Below, one piece after another: positions 7,126 through 14,235 of a stretch of DNA of 17,014 nt. Under the pieces are notes generated by a model. It was not told the DNA's origin and searched no databases. It was given only the letters and a program-made list of their open reading frames with translations. Positions within the stretch are counted from its first letter, which is position 1; every line of letters starts with the position of its first letter. The stretch spans positions 1-17,014 of the forward strand of contig JBKHXU010000120.1 in assembly GCA_046565865.1 (NCBI GenBank), written 5' to 3'. The DNA is from JBKHXU01 sp046565865. GTDB taxonomy: Bacteria > Pseudomonadota > Gammaproteobacteria > Acidiferrobacterales > Sulfurifustaceae. A program made the translations under genes and the position numbers.

Positions 7126-7481
7126 GGCTCACCCCGATAAACACAACCGGCGGTGCAGGTCTCGCGGACCACGACTTGCGAAAGCTGCGGCAAGCTTGGT
7201 CGCAGCCGCTGCCAGATCCAACGCGCCAGGTGCTCGCTGGTCGGGTTTTCCAGTCCCGAAATTTCGTTCAGATAGTGGTGATCGAGCTGCTCGTACAGCG
7301 GCTGGAACGCGCGCCCGATGTCGGCGAAATCCACGACCCAGCCCTCGTGCGCCTTGACCGGGCCGACGACGTGAACCTCGATACGAAACGAGTGCCCGTG
7401 AAGGCGGTGACACTTGTGCTCGGGCGGCACATGCGGCAGCCGATGGGCCGCCTCAATGGTGAAAATTTTGAATATTTCCAC
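7122..7481 (-). CDS. queD: 6-carboxy-5,6,7,8-tetrahydropterin synthase
   Basis: QueD converts dihydroneopterin triphosphate to 6-carboxytetrahydropterin, the second step from GTP to the modified tRNA base queuosine. With the GTG start at 7481 the protein has 119 residues (E. coli about 121) and begins VEIFKIFTIEAAHRLPHVP, matching E. coli closely. Zinc ligands are His13, His28 and His30 (AAHRL and LHGHSF), the catalytic Cys is Cys24 (EHKC), and the C-terminus CTAGCVYRGE is characteristic. The frame stays open upstream to an ATG at 7592, but those residues are unlike the family. No clear ribosome site precedes the GTG. The stop overlaps the downstream esterase start (GTGA). Confidence 0.93.
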   Translation of the reverse strand: MEIFKIFTIEAAHRLPHVPPEHKCHRLHGHSFRIEVHVVGPVKAHEGWVVDFADIGRAFQPLYEQLDHHYLNEISGLENPTSEHLARWIWQRLRPSLPQLSQVVVRETCTAGCVYRGEP

Positions 7482-7565
7482 GAACGGAAGGCGCCGTGCG
7501 ACGCATGCGTGGCGCCGCGAGGATGGTTTGCCGTGTCGGCCAAGGAAGGATACGCAAGCGCACAA

Positions 7566-7594
7566 AGTGTACCGGTATCGATGCACGCACACAA
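7566..7594 (-). promoter_or_regulatory. Predicted promoter of the queD-esterase pair
   Basis: On the minus strand TTGTGT (7594-7589), a 17-base spacer and TACACT (7571-7566) form a plausible sigma70 promoter. It would give a leader of about 75 bases before the queD GTG. The leader holds two GGCGCC blocks around an ACGCATGCGT palindrome and could fold, but I see no preQ1-riboswitch signature. Confidence 0.5.
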
Positions 7595-7673
7595 TTTCGC
7601 CCGACGATTGGCGACATAGTTGCCGCCCGCGGACGGCGTTACAATGCGGTTCCCGTCCGAGGCGAAAGATTCG

Positions 7674-8489
7674 ATGTCGCCACCGCTGCTACCCCTGCTT
7701 GCCGAGCCCGACGACGTCGCCCGACTGCTCAAGCACCCGCGGCTGCGCATCATCGATGTCGGCCGCCGCGAGATATACGTGCGCACGCACCTGCCGGGTG
7801 CACTCCACATCGATTACGACCGGTTGGTGCAAGCGCGGTCACCGGCAACCGGCCTGCTGCCGGACCCCGCCGCCCTGACCGAGATATTGGGCGGCCTAGG
7901 TCTCCAAGCTGACGACCACGTCGTCGCCTACGATGACGAAGCCAATGGCCGCGCCGCGCGCCTGCTATGGACCCTGGATGCCGCTGGGCACGCGCATTTC
8001 TCGCTGCTAAACGGCGGCCTGGAGCAGTGGCAGGCGGAAAACCGCCCGGTCGAGAGCGGCGAGATCAAGCGCGAGTCGAGCCCGTATCGCGTCGCGCCGC
8101 GCGAACAGGTAACGGCCGACCTCGACTACGTGCGCAGCCATCTGCGTGATCCGCAGGTGGTGCTGCTCGATACGCGTTCGCCTGAGGAATACAGCGGCAA
8201 GCTGAAGCGTGCCGCGCGCGGTGGACACATCCCGGGGGCCGTCAACTACAACTGGACGGATGCCATGGACCACGATCGGTATCTGCGGATACGGCCTGCG
8301 GAGGACATACAGCGCGAGCTGTCGGCGCTCGGTGTCGAGCCGTCGAAGGAAGTCGTCGTTTACTGCCAGACCCATCATCGCTCGGCGCACACCTATATCG
8401 TGCTCAAGCATTTGGGCTATCCCCGCGTGCGCGGGTATGCGGGGTCATGGTCGGAATGGGGCAACCGCCCCGACACACCTATCGAATAA
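7674..8489 (+). CDS. Two-domain sulfurtransferase (rhodanese)
   Basis: A tandem-rhodanese sulfurtransferase that moves sulfane sulfur from thiosulfate or 3-mercaptopyruvate to an acceptor such as cyanide or a thiol. The N-terminal domain (about 10-130) has AYDDEANGRAAR where the active loop would be and no Cys, so it is the inactive domain. The C-terminal domain (about 150-270) carries LLDTRSPEEYSG and the active loop YCQTHHRSAH with Cys231. The loop CQTHHR is neither the typical CRxGxR/T of thiosulfate enzymes nor clearly SseA, so donor preference is open. I choose the ATG at 7674 (271 aa): it follows GAGGCG, and a TACAAT -10 box at 7640-7645 would make the in-frame ATG at 7644 fall inside the promoter. 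The gene diverges from queD and its end overlaps the next gene by 11 bases. Confidence 0.88.
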   Translation: MSPPLLPLLAEPDDVARLLKHPRLRIIDVGRREIYVRTHLPGALHIDYDRLVQARSPATGLLPDPAALTEILGGLGLQADDHVVAYDDEANGRAARLLWTLDAAGHAHFSLLNGGLEQWQAENRPVESGEIKRESSPYRVAPREQVTADLDYVRSHLRDPQVVLLDTRSPEEYSGKLKRAARGGHIPGAVNYNWTDAMDHDRYLRIRPAEDIQRELSALGVEPSKEVVVYCQTHHRSAHTYIVLKHLGYPRVRGYAGSWSEWGNRPDTPIE

Positions 8490-8694
8490 ACGGCCAGAGC
8501 GCCTCGTCCGCGTCTTTTTTCGCTTTCGATGTCGCGGCCTCGGCCTGAGCCTGATCGGCGATTATCACCGCGTATACGTCGCCGACGTAGACCATCGCCG
8601 CCACTTCCCACAGACCCTCGTCGACGGGGCGATCGTCAAGCTCGGTCGGCCCAGATGTCGGCAGCAACCAGTCCGTCAGTGTGCGGCGCGTCAT
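8479..8694 (-). CDS. Small hypothetical protein (71 aa)
   Basis: I do not recognise this protein. It is 71 residues, starting MTRRTLTDWLLPT, with a hydrophobic stretch VAAMVYVGDVYAVIIAD (about 32-48) and a charged, Ala/Lys-rich C-terminus ending DEALWPFIR. The stretch alternates valines and acidic residues and looks more like beta strands than a membrane helix. The case for a real gene is a strong ribosome site GAGGGGG seven bases or less before the ATG and a protein-like composition. Its last 11 bases overlap the end of the sulfurtransferase gene tail to tail. An ATG further up (8757) would add 21 residues without a ribosome site. It is divergent from the host-attachment gene. Confidence 0.6.
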   Translation of the reverse strand: MTRRTLTDWLLPTSGPTELDDRPVDEGLWEVAAMVYVGDVYAVIIADQAQAEAATSKAKKDADEALWPFIR

Positions 8695-8775
8695 GGTGCC
8701 CCCTCGCCTTGCGGCCATATCTTGTAAGTACCCTACATTCAGCAAGGACCATGCCACGCACTGCGCACCTTTTGG

Positions 8776-8803
8776 TTGGCCGGCGTGCCGCCCGACTTAT
8801 AAT
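8776..8803 (+). promoter_or_regulatory. Promoter of the host-attachment-family gene
   Basis: A perfect TATAAT (8798-8803) follows TTGGCC (8776-8781) after 16 bases. The predicted start near 8810 gives a leader of about 24 bases holding a strong GAGAGGA ribosome site (8820-8826) seven bases before the ATG. Confidence 0.65.
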
Positions 8804-8833
8804 GCCGTCGACGCTAACCGAGAGAGGAATGCC

Positions 8834-9277
8834 ATGGATCGGACTTGGATTTTGGTTGCTCACCGCGGCGGGGCTCGTCTGTTCGAAAACCGTGGGCCGG
8901 GCAAAGGCCTGGAGCTGCTTCAGACCCTAGATCACCCCGCCGGCAAGCTCAAGAACAAGGACATCGACACCGATCAGCCCGGCCGCAGCAACGACCGTTA
9001 CGGTCCCGGTCGCCACGCCTACACCAACGAGCGTCCGCCCACCACTCATGTCGCCGCGCAATTCGCGAAGCAGCTGTCGACGCTACTCGACGACGGCCGC
9101 TCGGCGCACCGCTACGGCCGGCTCGTGCTCGTGGCCGAACCGAAATTTCTCGGCAACCTGCGTGCGGCTTTGAATCCGCAGACCGCGGCGCTCGTCACCG
9201 CCAGCGTCGACAAGGACCTCGGCGGCACCGAAGCACGCGAGCTGCCGCGGCATTTAGATAGCGTGGTGCTTACTTAG
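8834..9277 (+). CDS. Host attachment family protein
   Basis: The 147-residue protein fits the family annotated as 'protein required for attachment to host cells' (Pfam Host_attach), named after an Agrobacterium locus but common in free-living proteobacteria, where its role is not established. The family-like features are the N-terminal strand MDRTWILVAHRGGARLFEN, the middle region with Gly/Arg/Tyr-rich RSNDRYGPGRHAYTNERPP, and the C-terminal LVLVAEPKFLGNLRAAL and SVDKDLGGTEARELPRHLD. The fold is related to eRF1 domain-like proteins (recalled). No signal peptide or membrane segment. It has its own promoter and strong ribosome site and is monocistronic. Its TAG stop ends on the first base of the palindromic element that follows. 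Confidence 0.85.
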   Translation: MDRTWILVAHRGGARLFENRGPGKGLELLQTLDHPAGKLKNKDIDTDQPGRSNDRYGPGRHAYTNERPPTTHVAAQFAKQLSTLLDDGRSAHRYGRLVLVAEPKFLGNLRAALNPQTAALVTASVDKDLGGTEARELPRHLDSVVLT

Positions 9278-9423
9278 GGAACCTCTAAAAATTGCCTCCC
9301 TGCAATTTTTAGAGACGCAAAGCAAAAGGCGTGGCTTTTGCTTTGCTCCGTTTTTCAAACACTAAAACCGTGTTTGAAAAATGCGCGGGCATCCTGCCCG
9401 CACGGGAACCTCTAGAGGTTCCC
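9277..9423. repeat. 147-bp element of five tandem palindromes with terminal inverted repeats
   Basis: The ends are GGGAACCTCT (9277-9286) and AGAGGTTCCC (9414-9423), inverted copies. Inside lie successive hairpins: 13-bp stem 9283-9295/9302-9314; 12-bp stem 9317-9328/9335-9346; 12-bp stem 9351-9362/9370-9381; 6-bp stem 9385-9390/9396-9401; and a 20-bp perfect palindrome 9404-9423. No ORF of note and no obvious target duplication. It separates two convergent genes and supplies the aminotransferase stop codon. A non-autonomous mobile element (MITE-like) or a mosaic intergenic repeat is likely; it may also end transcription from both sides. Confidence 0.75.
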
Positions 9424-10575
9424 TCTAGCGAGAAACGCGTCGATGCGCTGCACGGCATCCTGCAAACGTTCGATGGTATTCGCATAAGAAACGCGTACGT
9501 GCTCGGCCGCCTGTTGTGCGCCGAAATCGAGCCCAGGCGTGAGGGCGACGCCGGACTGTTCCAGCAACTCGCGCGCAAACCGTTCGCTTTCCAATCCGAG
9601 CGCGCGGCAGTTGGCATAGACATAGAACGCACCCTGCGGCGTGAGCGGCACGTCGAACCCCAACGTGCCCAACGCCGGCACTAGGTAATCGCGTCGGCGT
9701 TTGAATTCCGCGCGCCGGCGTTCGAGCTCGACGCGCACGTCGGCATCGAGCGCGCGCAGCGCCGCGTACTGGGCCGGCGTATTGGTGCTGAGAAAAACGT
9801 TCTGCGCCAAACGATCGAGCGCCGGGACGACATCCGGCGGCGCGACCATCCAACCCACCCGCCAACCGGTCATGCCGAAATATTTCGAGAAGCTGTTGAT
9901 CACGACGACGCGCTCGGAATACGCCAGCGCGCTCACGGCGTCGATGTCGTACGTCAGCCCGTGATAAATCTCGTCGACGATCGCGATACCACCGCGCAAC
10001 TCGACGGCGCGCACCAGTTCCGCGAGCGCGTCCGGCGCAAGCATCGTACCGGTCGGATTTGCCGGGCTGCCGATCAGAACCGCGACCGTGCGCGCATCCC
10101 AGTGCGCGCGGATGTGCTCCGGCGTCAGCTGGTAGTTTGTCGTCGCATCCACCGCTATCGGCACGGCCTCGCCGCCGAAGAGTCGCACGAAGTGCCGATT
10201 GCACGGGTAACCGGGATCGGTCATGAGCACGCGATCACCGGGATTGATCAGTGCGGCGCACGCGAGCAACAACGCGCCCGACCCGCCCGGGGTCACGACC
10301 ACGCGGCCTGGATCAGGACGGTGCGCAGCGGGATACCGGTCGGCAATCGCCTGGCGCAGTGTCGGCAATCCCAGCGCAGGCAGATAGTGCGTGGCGCCGG
10401 CACCAAGCGCGTCGATGCCCGCCTGCACGATACGCGCGTCGGTCGGAAAATCGGGCTCGCCGATTTCGAGATGAATGATGGATCGCCCCTGCGCCTCCAA
10501 CGCCCGCGCCCGCGCCAGCACATCCATTACATGAAATGACGCGATGCCGTCGAGGCGCGTGGCGAGTCGGGTCAC
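9412..10575 (-). CDS. PLP-dependent class I/II aminotransferase
   Basis: A fold-type I aminotransferase, probably transferring amino groups between an amino acid and 2-oxoglutarate or pyruvate; the substrate cannot be assigned. With the GTG start at 10575 it has 387 residues, normal for the family. It shows HLEIGEPDFPT at about 35-45, the cofactor-binding SPANPTG at about 170-176, VDEIYHG at 200-206, and the PLP lysine Lys231 in SFSKYFGMTGWRVGW. The GTG overlaps the upstream phosphatase stop by GTGA. A longer open frame (to 10806) only shadows that phosphatase. The last residues GNL and the TAG stop lie inside the palindromic element, so the native C-terminus may have been replaced when the element arrived. 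Confidence 0.9.
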   Translation of the reverse strand: MTRLATRLDGIASFHVMDVLARARALEAQGRSIIHLEIGEPDFPTDARIVQAGIDALGAGATHYLPALGLPTLRQAIADRYPAAHRPDPGRVVVTPGGSGALLLACAALINPGDRVLMTDPGYPCNRHFVRLFGGEAVPIAVDATTNYQLTPEHIRAHWDARTVAVLIGSPANPTGTMLAPDALAELVRAVELRGGIAIVDEIYHGLTYDIDAVSALAYSERVVVINSFSKYFGMTGWRVGWMVAPPDVVPALDRLAQNVFLSTNTPAQYAALRALDADVRVELERRRAEFKRRRDYLVPALGTLGFDVPLTPQGAFYVYANCRALGLESERFARELLEQSGVALTPGLDFGAQQAAEHVRVSYANTIERLQDAVQRIDAFLARGNL

Positions 10576-11345
10576 GTACCGAGATGCAGCCGGCGAATGG
10601 TGGCGAGGTCGAGCTGCGTGGCGCCGTTGATATTGCCGCCGGCGAGCACGCGGCAGGCGCGGTCGGGCTCGCCGAGATGATCGAGCACGATGGCGGCGCC
10701 GTCGAAGCGGTGATCGCGCGTGTAGTCGCTGACGGTAATGACGGTCGTGAGCCCCGCGCCCAGCGCCGAGCGCAGGCCGTTTTCCGAATCCTCGAAGGCC
10801 ACGCACTGTGACGGCGTGAGCTTCATCCGCGCCAAAACATAGTTATAAATATCGGGCGCCGGTTTCTTCGCCGGCACCACGTCGCCAGCACCGATGACTT
10901 CGAACCAGGACGCGCTGTTGGGGCCGAGGCTGTGCTCGAGCAGCGCCATGACGTTGTCGGGCGTGGTCGTGGTTGCGATTGCGAGGCGCACGCCCTCGGC
11001 GCGCGCCTCGGTCAGCAGCCGGCGCACGCCCGGTCGCAACGGCACGCCGCCGCTTGCGAGCATGCGCGTGTAGTGCTGCGTCTTGGCCGCGTGCAGCCGC
11101 GCGATGAGTTGGTCGAGGTCGGGCGGTGGCGACTCGTGCGCGCGATGGCGCGCGAGATAGTGGCGAATCCGCTCCTTGCCGCCGGTAACGGCCAGCAGCT
11201 CGCCGTAGAGCGCCTCATCCCATACCCAGGGAAGCTTGGCGTCGGCGAAGGCCTGGTTGAAGGCGATGCGATGGCCGTCGCGCTCGGTATCCGCAAGCGT
11301 GCCGTCGACATCGAAGATCAAAGCGTTTAACGATTTCGATGCCAT
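10572..11345 (-). CDS. cbbY: HAD phosphatase, CbbY-like
   Basis: A haloacid-dehalogenase-family phosphatase of 257 residues. Motif I IFDVDGTLADTE gives nucleophile Asp12 and acid Asp14; motif II is IATTTT, the motif III lysine is in AKKPAPDIY, and motif IV is FEDSENGLRSALGAGL. The cap region with ELLAVTGGKERI and the PDIY motif match Rhodobacter CbbY, which removes the inhibitor xylulose-1,5-bisphosphate so that Rubisco stays active. No Rubisco gene is visible here and such proteins also occur in non-autotrophs, so the substrate is open. It forms a GTGA-overlapping pair with the downstream aminotransferase gene and is divergent from dksA. A weak GGA ribosome site precedes the ATG. Confidence 0.85.
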   Translation of the reverse strand: MASKSLNALIFDVDGTLADTERDGHRIAFNQAFADAKLPWVWDEALYGELLAVTGGKERIRHYLARHRAHESPPPDLDQLIARLHAAKTQHYTRMLASGGVPLRPGVRRLLTEARAEGVRLAIATTTTPDNVMALLEHSLGPNSASWFEVIGAGDVVPAKKPAPDIYNYVLARMKLTPSQCVAFEDSENGLRSALGAGLTTVITVSDYTRDHRFDGAAIVLDHLGEPDRACRVLAGGNINGATQLDLATIRRLHLGT

Positions 11346-11384
11346 AAATCCGTAATGTTGAGTCGGTAGATGTACTGTCCGTCA

Positions 11385-11412
11385 AACCGGGCGGCTGGGC
11401 CGATGCCCGGTT
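11385..11412. repeat. Inverted repeat AACCGGGC/GCCCGGTT at the dksA promoter
   Basis: Perfect 8-base arms at 11385-11392 and 11405-11412, 12 bases apart, in the divergent cbbY-dksA region. The right arm covers the first two bases of the dksA -35 box, so it could be an operator. It is GC-rich, so chance is possible. Confidence 0.35.
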
Positions 11413-11439
11413 GCGACCCCGTACCCTTTCTGGTATAGA
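11411..11439 (+). promoter_or_regulatory. Sigma70-type promoter of dksA
   Basis: TTGCGA (11411-11416), a 17-base spacer and TATAGA (11434-11439) form a near-consensus promoter. Transcription would begin near 11446, giving a leader of about 50 bases with a TAGGAG ribosome site at 11487-11492. Confidence 0.6.
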
Positions 11440-11498
11440 TTCGCGCTCGATTTTTTCGGGGTCGGCCGAACGGCCCTATTATAACGTAGGAGTCGATG

Positions 11499-11942
11499 AT
11501 GGCGGTCAGGAAAAAAAAGGAAACCTTTAGCGCCCCCGCGGTGGCGATCAAGCCGTACGCGGTCAAGAAGGGCGAGAAGTACATGAACAAAAAACAGCTC
11601 GAGCATTTTCGCGCGAAGCTGTTGGCCTGGCGCAAAGAGCTGCTCGACGAGCTGACGCGCACCGTGCACCAAATGCGCGATGAGCCGGACAATCCGGCGG
11701 ATCAGAACGATCGCGCCAGCCAAGAGACGGACATGTCGCTCGAACTGCGTTCGCGCGATCGCGAGCGCAAGCTGATCAAGAAGATCGACGAAGCAATCCA
11801 ACGCATGGACGCTGGCGACTATGGTTACTGCGAGGTGTGCGGCGTCGAAATCGGCCTTGAGCGTCTGGACGCGCGCCCGACAGCGGAACTCTGCATCGAC
11901 TGCAAGACCCTCGACGAGTTGCGCGAAAAGCAGATGGGCTAG
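11499..11942 (+). CDS. dksA: RNA polymerase-binding transcription factor DksA
   Basis: DksA enters the secondary channel of RNA polymerase and, with ppGpp, lowers rRNA transcription and raises amino-acid biosynthesis genes in starvation. The 147-residue protein has a basic N-terminus, a coiled coil (about 30-105) with the tip motif DQNDRAS (Asp68, Asp71, Ala73, matching the DxxDxA needed for activity), and a zinc finger CEVC (111-114) and CIDC (132-135). All four Cys are present, so it is the classical zinc form. Of the tandem ATGs at 11496 and 11499, the second has the better spacing from TAGGAG (six bases). A dispersed palindromic repeat separates it from pyrC. Unlike in E. coli, it is not next to pcnB, which lies 7 kb away. 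Confidence 0.96.
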   Translation: MAVRKKKETFSAPAVAIKPYAVKKGEKYMNKKQLEHFRAKLLAWRKELLDELTRTVHQMRDEPDNPADQNDRASQETDMSLELRSRDRERKLIKKIDEAIQRMDAGDYGYCEVCGVEIGLERLDARPTAELCIDCKTLDELREKQMG

Positions 11943-12000
11943 CGTTTACTCGCAACGCCTGCTGCGACAGAATGATAAAAAGTTTAACGGCCCAGCATTC

Positions 12001-12078
12001 GTCGTTCCCGCGCAAGCGGGAATCCAGCAATTGAGAACACTGGATGCCCGCCGACGCGGGCATGTCGTGGGCGACGAC
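12001..12078. repeat. Dispersed palindromic repeat, full bipartite form
   Basis: Three hairpins in a row: TTCCCGC-gcaa-GCGGGAA (12005-12022), ATGCCCGC-cgac-GCGGGCAT (12044-12063) and GTCGT-gggcg-ACGAC (12064-12078). The segments ATCCAG (12022-12027) and CTGGAT (12040-12045) are also complementary, so the whole can form a larger cruciform. A related single unit lies at 16161-16182. This type (GTCATTCCCGCG..CGCGGGAATCCAG) is widespread between genes in many proteobacteria. It may act as the dksA terminator. Confidence 0.75.
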
Positions 12079-12114
12079 AGCCACCGTAGTTGGATTTAAC
12101 CTAGTAAGGTTCCC

Positions 12115-13437
12115 TTGCCCAGCCTCCTCATTCGCAACGCCCGCATCGCACGACTCGACGGGACGGCGTATGAAGGAGACGTCTACTGCGATCGCGGCGT
12201 CATCGAACGCATCGATCGCCGCCTAAACATTCCCGCCGACGAAACCATCGACGCCGCCGGGAAACTACTGCTCCCGGGCGTCATCGACCCGCACGTCCAT
12301 TTCCGCGAGCCCGGCAAGGAATACAAAGAAGATCTAGCGAGCGGCTCGCGCGCGGCGGCGCGCGGCGGCGTTACCAGCTTTTTGGAAATGCCGAACACGA
12401 GCCCGGCGACGACGGATCAAGCGACGCTGACCGACAAGCTCGCGCGTGCGGCCAAAAGTTCGGTCGTCAATTACGGATTCTTCATCGGCGCCACGCCCAA
12501 AAATCTCGACTCGCTGAACACCGCTAGCCCCGCGTGCGGCATCAAGATTTTCATGGGCTGCAGCACCGGCGACCTGCTGGTATACAAGCAGGAAGACCTG
12601 GAGCGCATCTTCGCGAACGGCACACGGATCGTCGCCGTGCATGCGGAGGACGAAGAGCGACTGCATCAACGGCGCGCGCAATTCGCCGATCGCACCGATG
12701 CCGCGGTGCATTCGGAAATCCGCGACAACCAATCGGCCGCCATCGCCACCGCGCGCGCGCTGGCGCTGGCGAAAAAGTATCGCCGCCGGCTGCACATTCT
12801 GCATCTGTCGACACGCGAAGAAGTGGAAATCCTGCGTCGCGACAAACCGGCGTGGGTGAAGGCCGAGGCGATACCGAATCACTTGCTCCTGAACGTTGGG
12901 GACTACGCCAAGCAAAACGCGCGCGTGCAGATGAACCCGCCACTGCGCAGCGTCGCCGACAATGAAGCGTTGTGGGCCGCGCTTAAGGACGGCGTGATCG
13001 ACTTCATGGGCACGGACCATGCGCCACACACGTTGGAAGAAAAAGACCGCGGTTACCCCGAGACGCCATCCGGCATGCCGGGTGTCGAAACCGCGTTACC
13101 TCTCATGCTGACGCAGATGCGCGCGGGCCGCTGCACGCTCGCGCACATTCAAAAGTGGATGTGCTATGGACCCGCCGATGCCTACGGCATCGCCAACAAG
13201 GGCCGCATCGAGCTCGGCTTCGACGCCGATCTCACGCTCGTCGATCTCGATGCGATGCGTCCTGTCCGCAACGACGAACTCTTCACGAAGGCCAAGTGGT
13301 CGCCCTACGCCGGATGGGAGCTGACCGGCTGGCCGCTCTACACCATCGTCGGTGGCCGCGTGGTCTACGATCGCGGCGCCATCCGTCCGAATGTGCTCGG
13401 CCGCGCGCTGAGCTTCACCGAAGTGCGAGCGGGTTAG
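12115..13437 (+). CDS. pyrC: Dihydroorotase (class I type)
   Basis: Dihydroorotase closes carbamoyl-aspartate to dihydroorotate, the third step of pyrimidine synthesis. The protein is 440 residues, an amidohydrolase barrel. The metal motif DPHVHFREPG gives His60 and His62; GIKIFMG gives Lys144, the likely carboxylated bridging lysine; VHAED (His176), HILHLS (His230) and GTDHAPH (Asp301) supply the remaining ligands. The length and the HFREPG signature point to the long class I form, not the 350-residue E. coli PyrC. The related allantoinase or hydantoinase families are less likely given the match to the dihydroorotase signature. It starts with TTG at 12115 after AAGG; no ATG upstream fits. 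uppP begins two bases after its stop, so the two are probably co-transcribed with dedA. Confidence 0.9.
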   Translation: MPSLLIRNARIARLDGTAYEGDVYCDRGVIERIDRRLNIPADETIDAAGKLLLPGVIDPHVHFREPGKEYKEDLASGSRAAARGGVTSFLEMPNTSPATTDQATLTDKLARAAKSSVVNYGFFIGATPKNLDSLNTASPACGIKIFMGCSTGDLLVYKQEDLERIFANGTRIVAVHAEDEERLHQRRAQFADRTDAAVHSEIRDNQSAAIATARALALAKKYRRRLHILHLSTREEVEILRRDKPAWVKAEAIPNHLLLNVGDYAKQNARVQMNPPLRSVADNEALWAALKDGVIDFMGTDHAPHTLEEKDRGYPETPSGMPGVETALPLMLTQMRAGRCTLAHIQKWMCYGPADAYGIANKGRIELGFDADLTLVDLDAMRPVRNDELFTKAKWSPYAGWELTGWPLYTIVGGRVVYDRGAIRPNVLGRALSFTEVRAG

Positions 13438-13438
13438 C

Positions 13439-14233
13439 ATGGAACTTTGGTTGCTCATACAGGCGGTGATCCTCGGCATCGTCGAGGGTCTGACGGAATT
13501 CCTGCCGGTGTCGTCCACCGGCCATCTCATCATCGTCGGCGATGTCATCGGCTTCACCGGTGAGCGCGCCAAGACATTCGAGATATTCATTCAGCTCGGT
13601 TCGATTCTCGGTGTGGCTTGGCATTACCGGGCCAAGGTGTGGCGTCTGGCAAGCAACGTGCACCGACCGAGCGAACGGCGATTCGTGCTGAATCTTCTCA
13701 TCGCCTTCTTTCCCGCCGCCCTCGTCGGACTCTTGCTGCATCGGTACATCAAGGAGCACCTATTTACGCCGGTCACGGTGGCAATAGCGCTCATCGTCGG
13801 CGGTATCGCCATCCTGCTGATCGAGCGCCTGGCGCGCACGCCGCGCACGCAGTCGGTGGATGACGTGCAGCCACAACAGGCGCTTTGGATCGGCATCGCC
13901 CAGATGTGCTCGCTCTTTCCCGGCGTATCGCGCGCCGGCGCGACGATCATGGGCGGCCTGCTGACCGGCTTGTCGCGCACCGCCGCCGCTGAGTTCTCGT
14001 TCTTCCTCGCCATGCCGACCATGTTCGCCGCCACGCTGTATGAGCTGTCGAAGAGCATGGGCCACTTGCAGGCGCAGGATACGTGGCTCTTCGCCGCCGG
14101 CTTCATCACCGCGTTCGTCACCGCGCTCGTGGTCGTGCGCGTGTTCCTCGCCTTCATCGCGCGCCATACGTTCACGCCGTTCGCGTGGTATCGCATCGGT
14201 TTCGGTGCGCTGGTGCTCTGGTACTTCACCTGA
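13439..14233 (+). CDS. uppP: Undecaprenyl-diphosphatase
   Basis: UppP (BacA) removes a phosphate from undecaprenyl pyrophosphate, recycling the lipid carrier for peptidoglycan, LPS and other envelope polymers; overproduction gives bacitracin resistance. The 264-residue integral membrane protein has the signature EGLTEFLPVSSTGH (Glu16, Glu20, Ser26, His29) and PGVSRAGATIMGG with Arg165, the catalytic set expected in this family, plus about seven or eight hydrophobic segments. The active site faces the periplasm. It starts at the ATG one base after the pyrC stop, and dedA follows after two bases. The close spacing suggests one transcript and ties carrier recycling to the DedA-family protein. 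Confidence 0.96.
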   Translation: MELWLLIQAVILGIVEGLTEFLPVSSTGHLIIVGDVIGFTGERAKTFEIFIQLGSILGVAWHYRAKVWRLASNVHRPSERRFVLNLLIAFFPAALVGLLLHRYIKEHLFTPVTVAIALIVGGIAILLIERLARTPRTQSVDDVQPQQALWIGIAQMCSLFPGVSRAGATIMGGLLTGLSRTAAAEFSFFLAMPTMFAATLYELSKSMGHLQAQDTWLFAAGFITAFVTALVVVRVFLAFIARHTFTPFAWYRIGFGALVLWYFT

Positions 14234-14235
14234 TC

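Noticed and set aside
7482..7592. N-terminal extension of QueD by 37 residues, or a preQ1 riboswitch in the leader
   Set aside because: The extra residues are unlike QueD and contain the predicted -10 box; the leader lacks the preQ1 aptamer core, although it can form stems.
9277..9423. Insertion sequence with a transposase
   Set aside because: Only 147 bases with no coding frame of note; at most a non-autonomous element.
10576..10806. N-terminal extension of the aminotransferase to 464 residues
   Set aside because: The added 77 residues lie wholly inside the cbbY-like gene, are Arg-rich shadow sequence, and the family begins at the GTG at 10575.
14083..14235. Longer DedA-family protein starting at 14083
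   Set aside because: The extra 51 residues are out of frame with uppP and shadow it; the DedA match starts at the ATG at 14236, two bases after the uppP stop.
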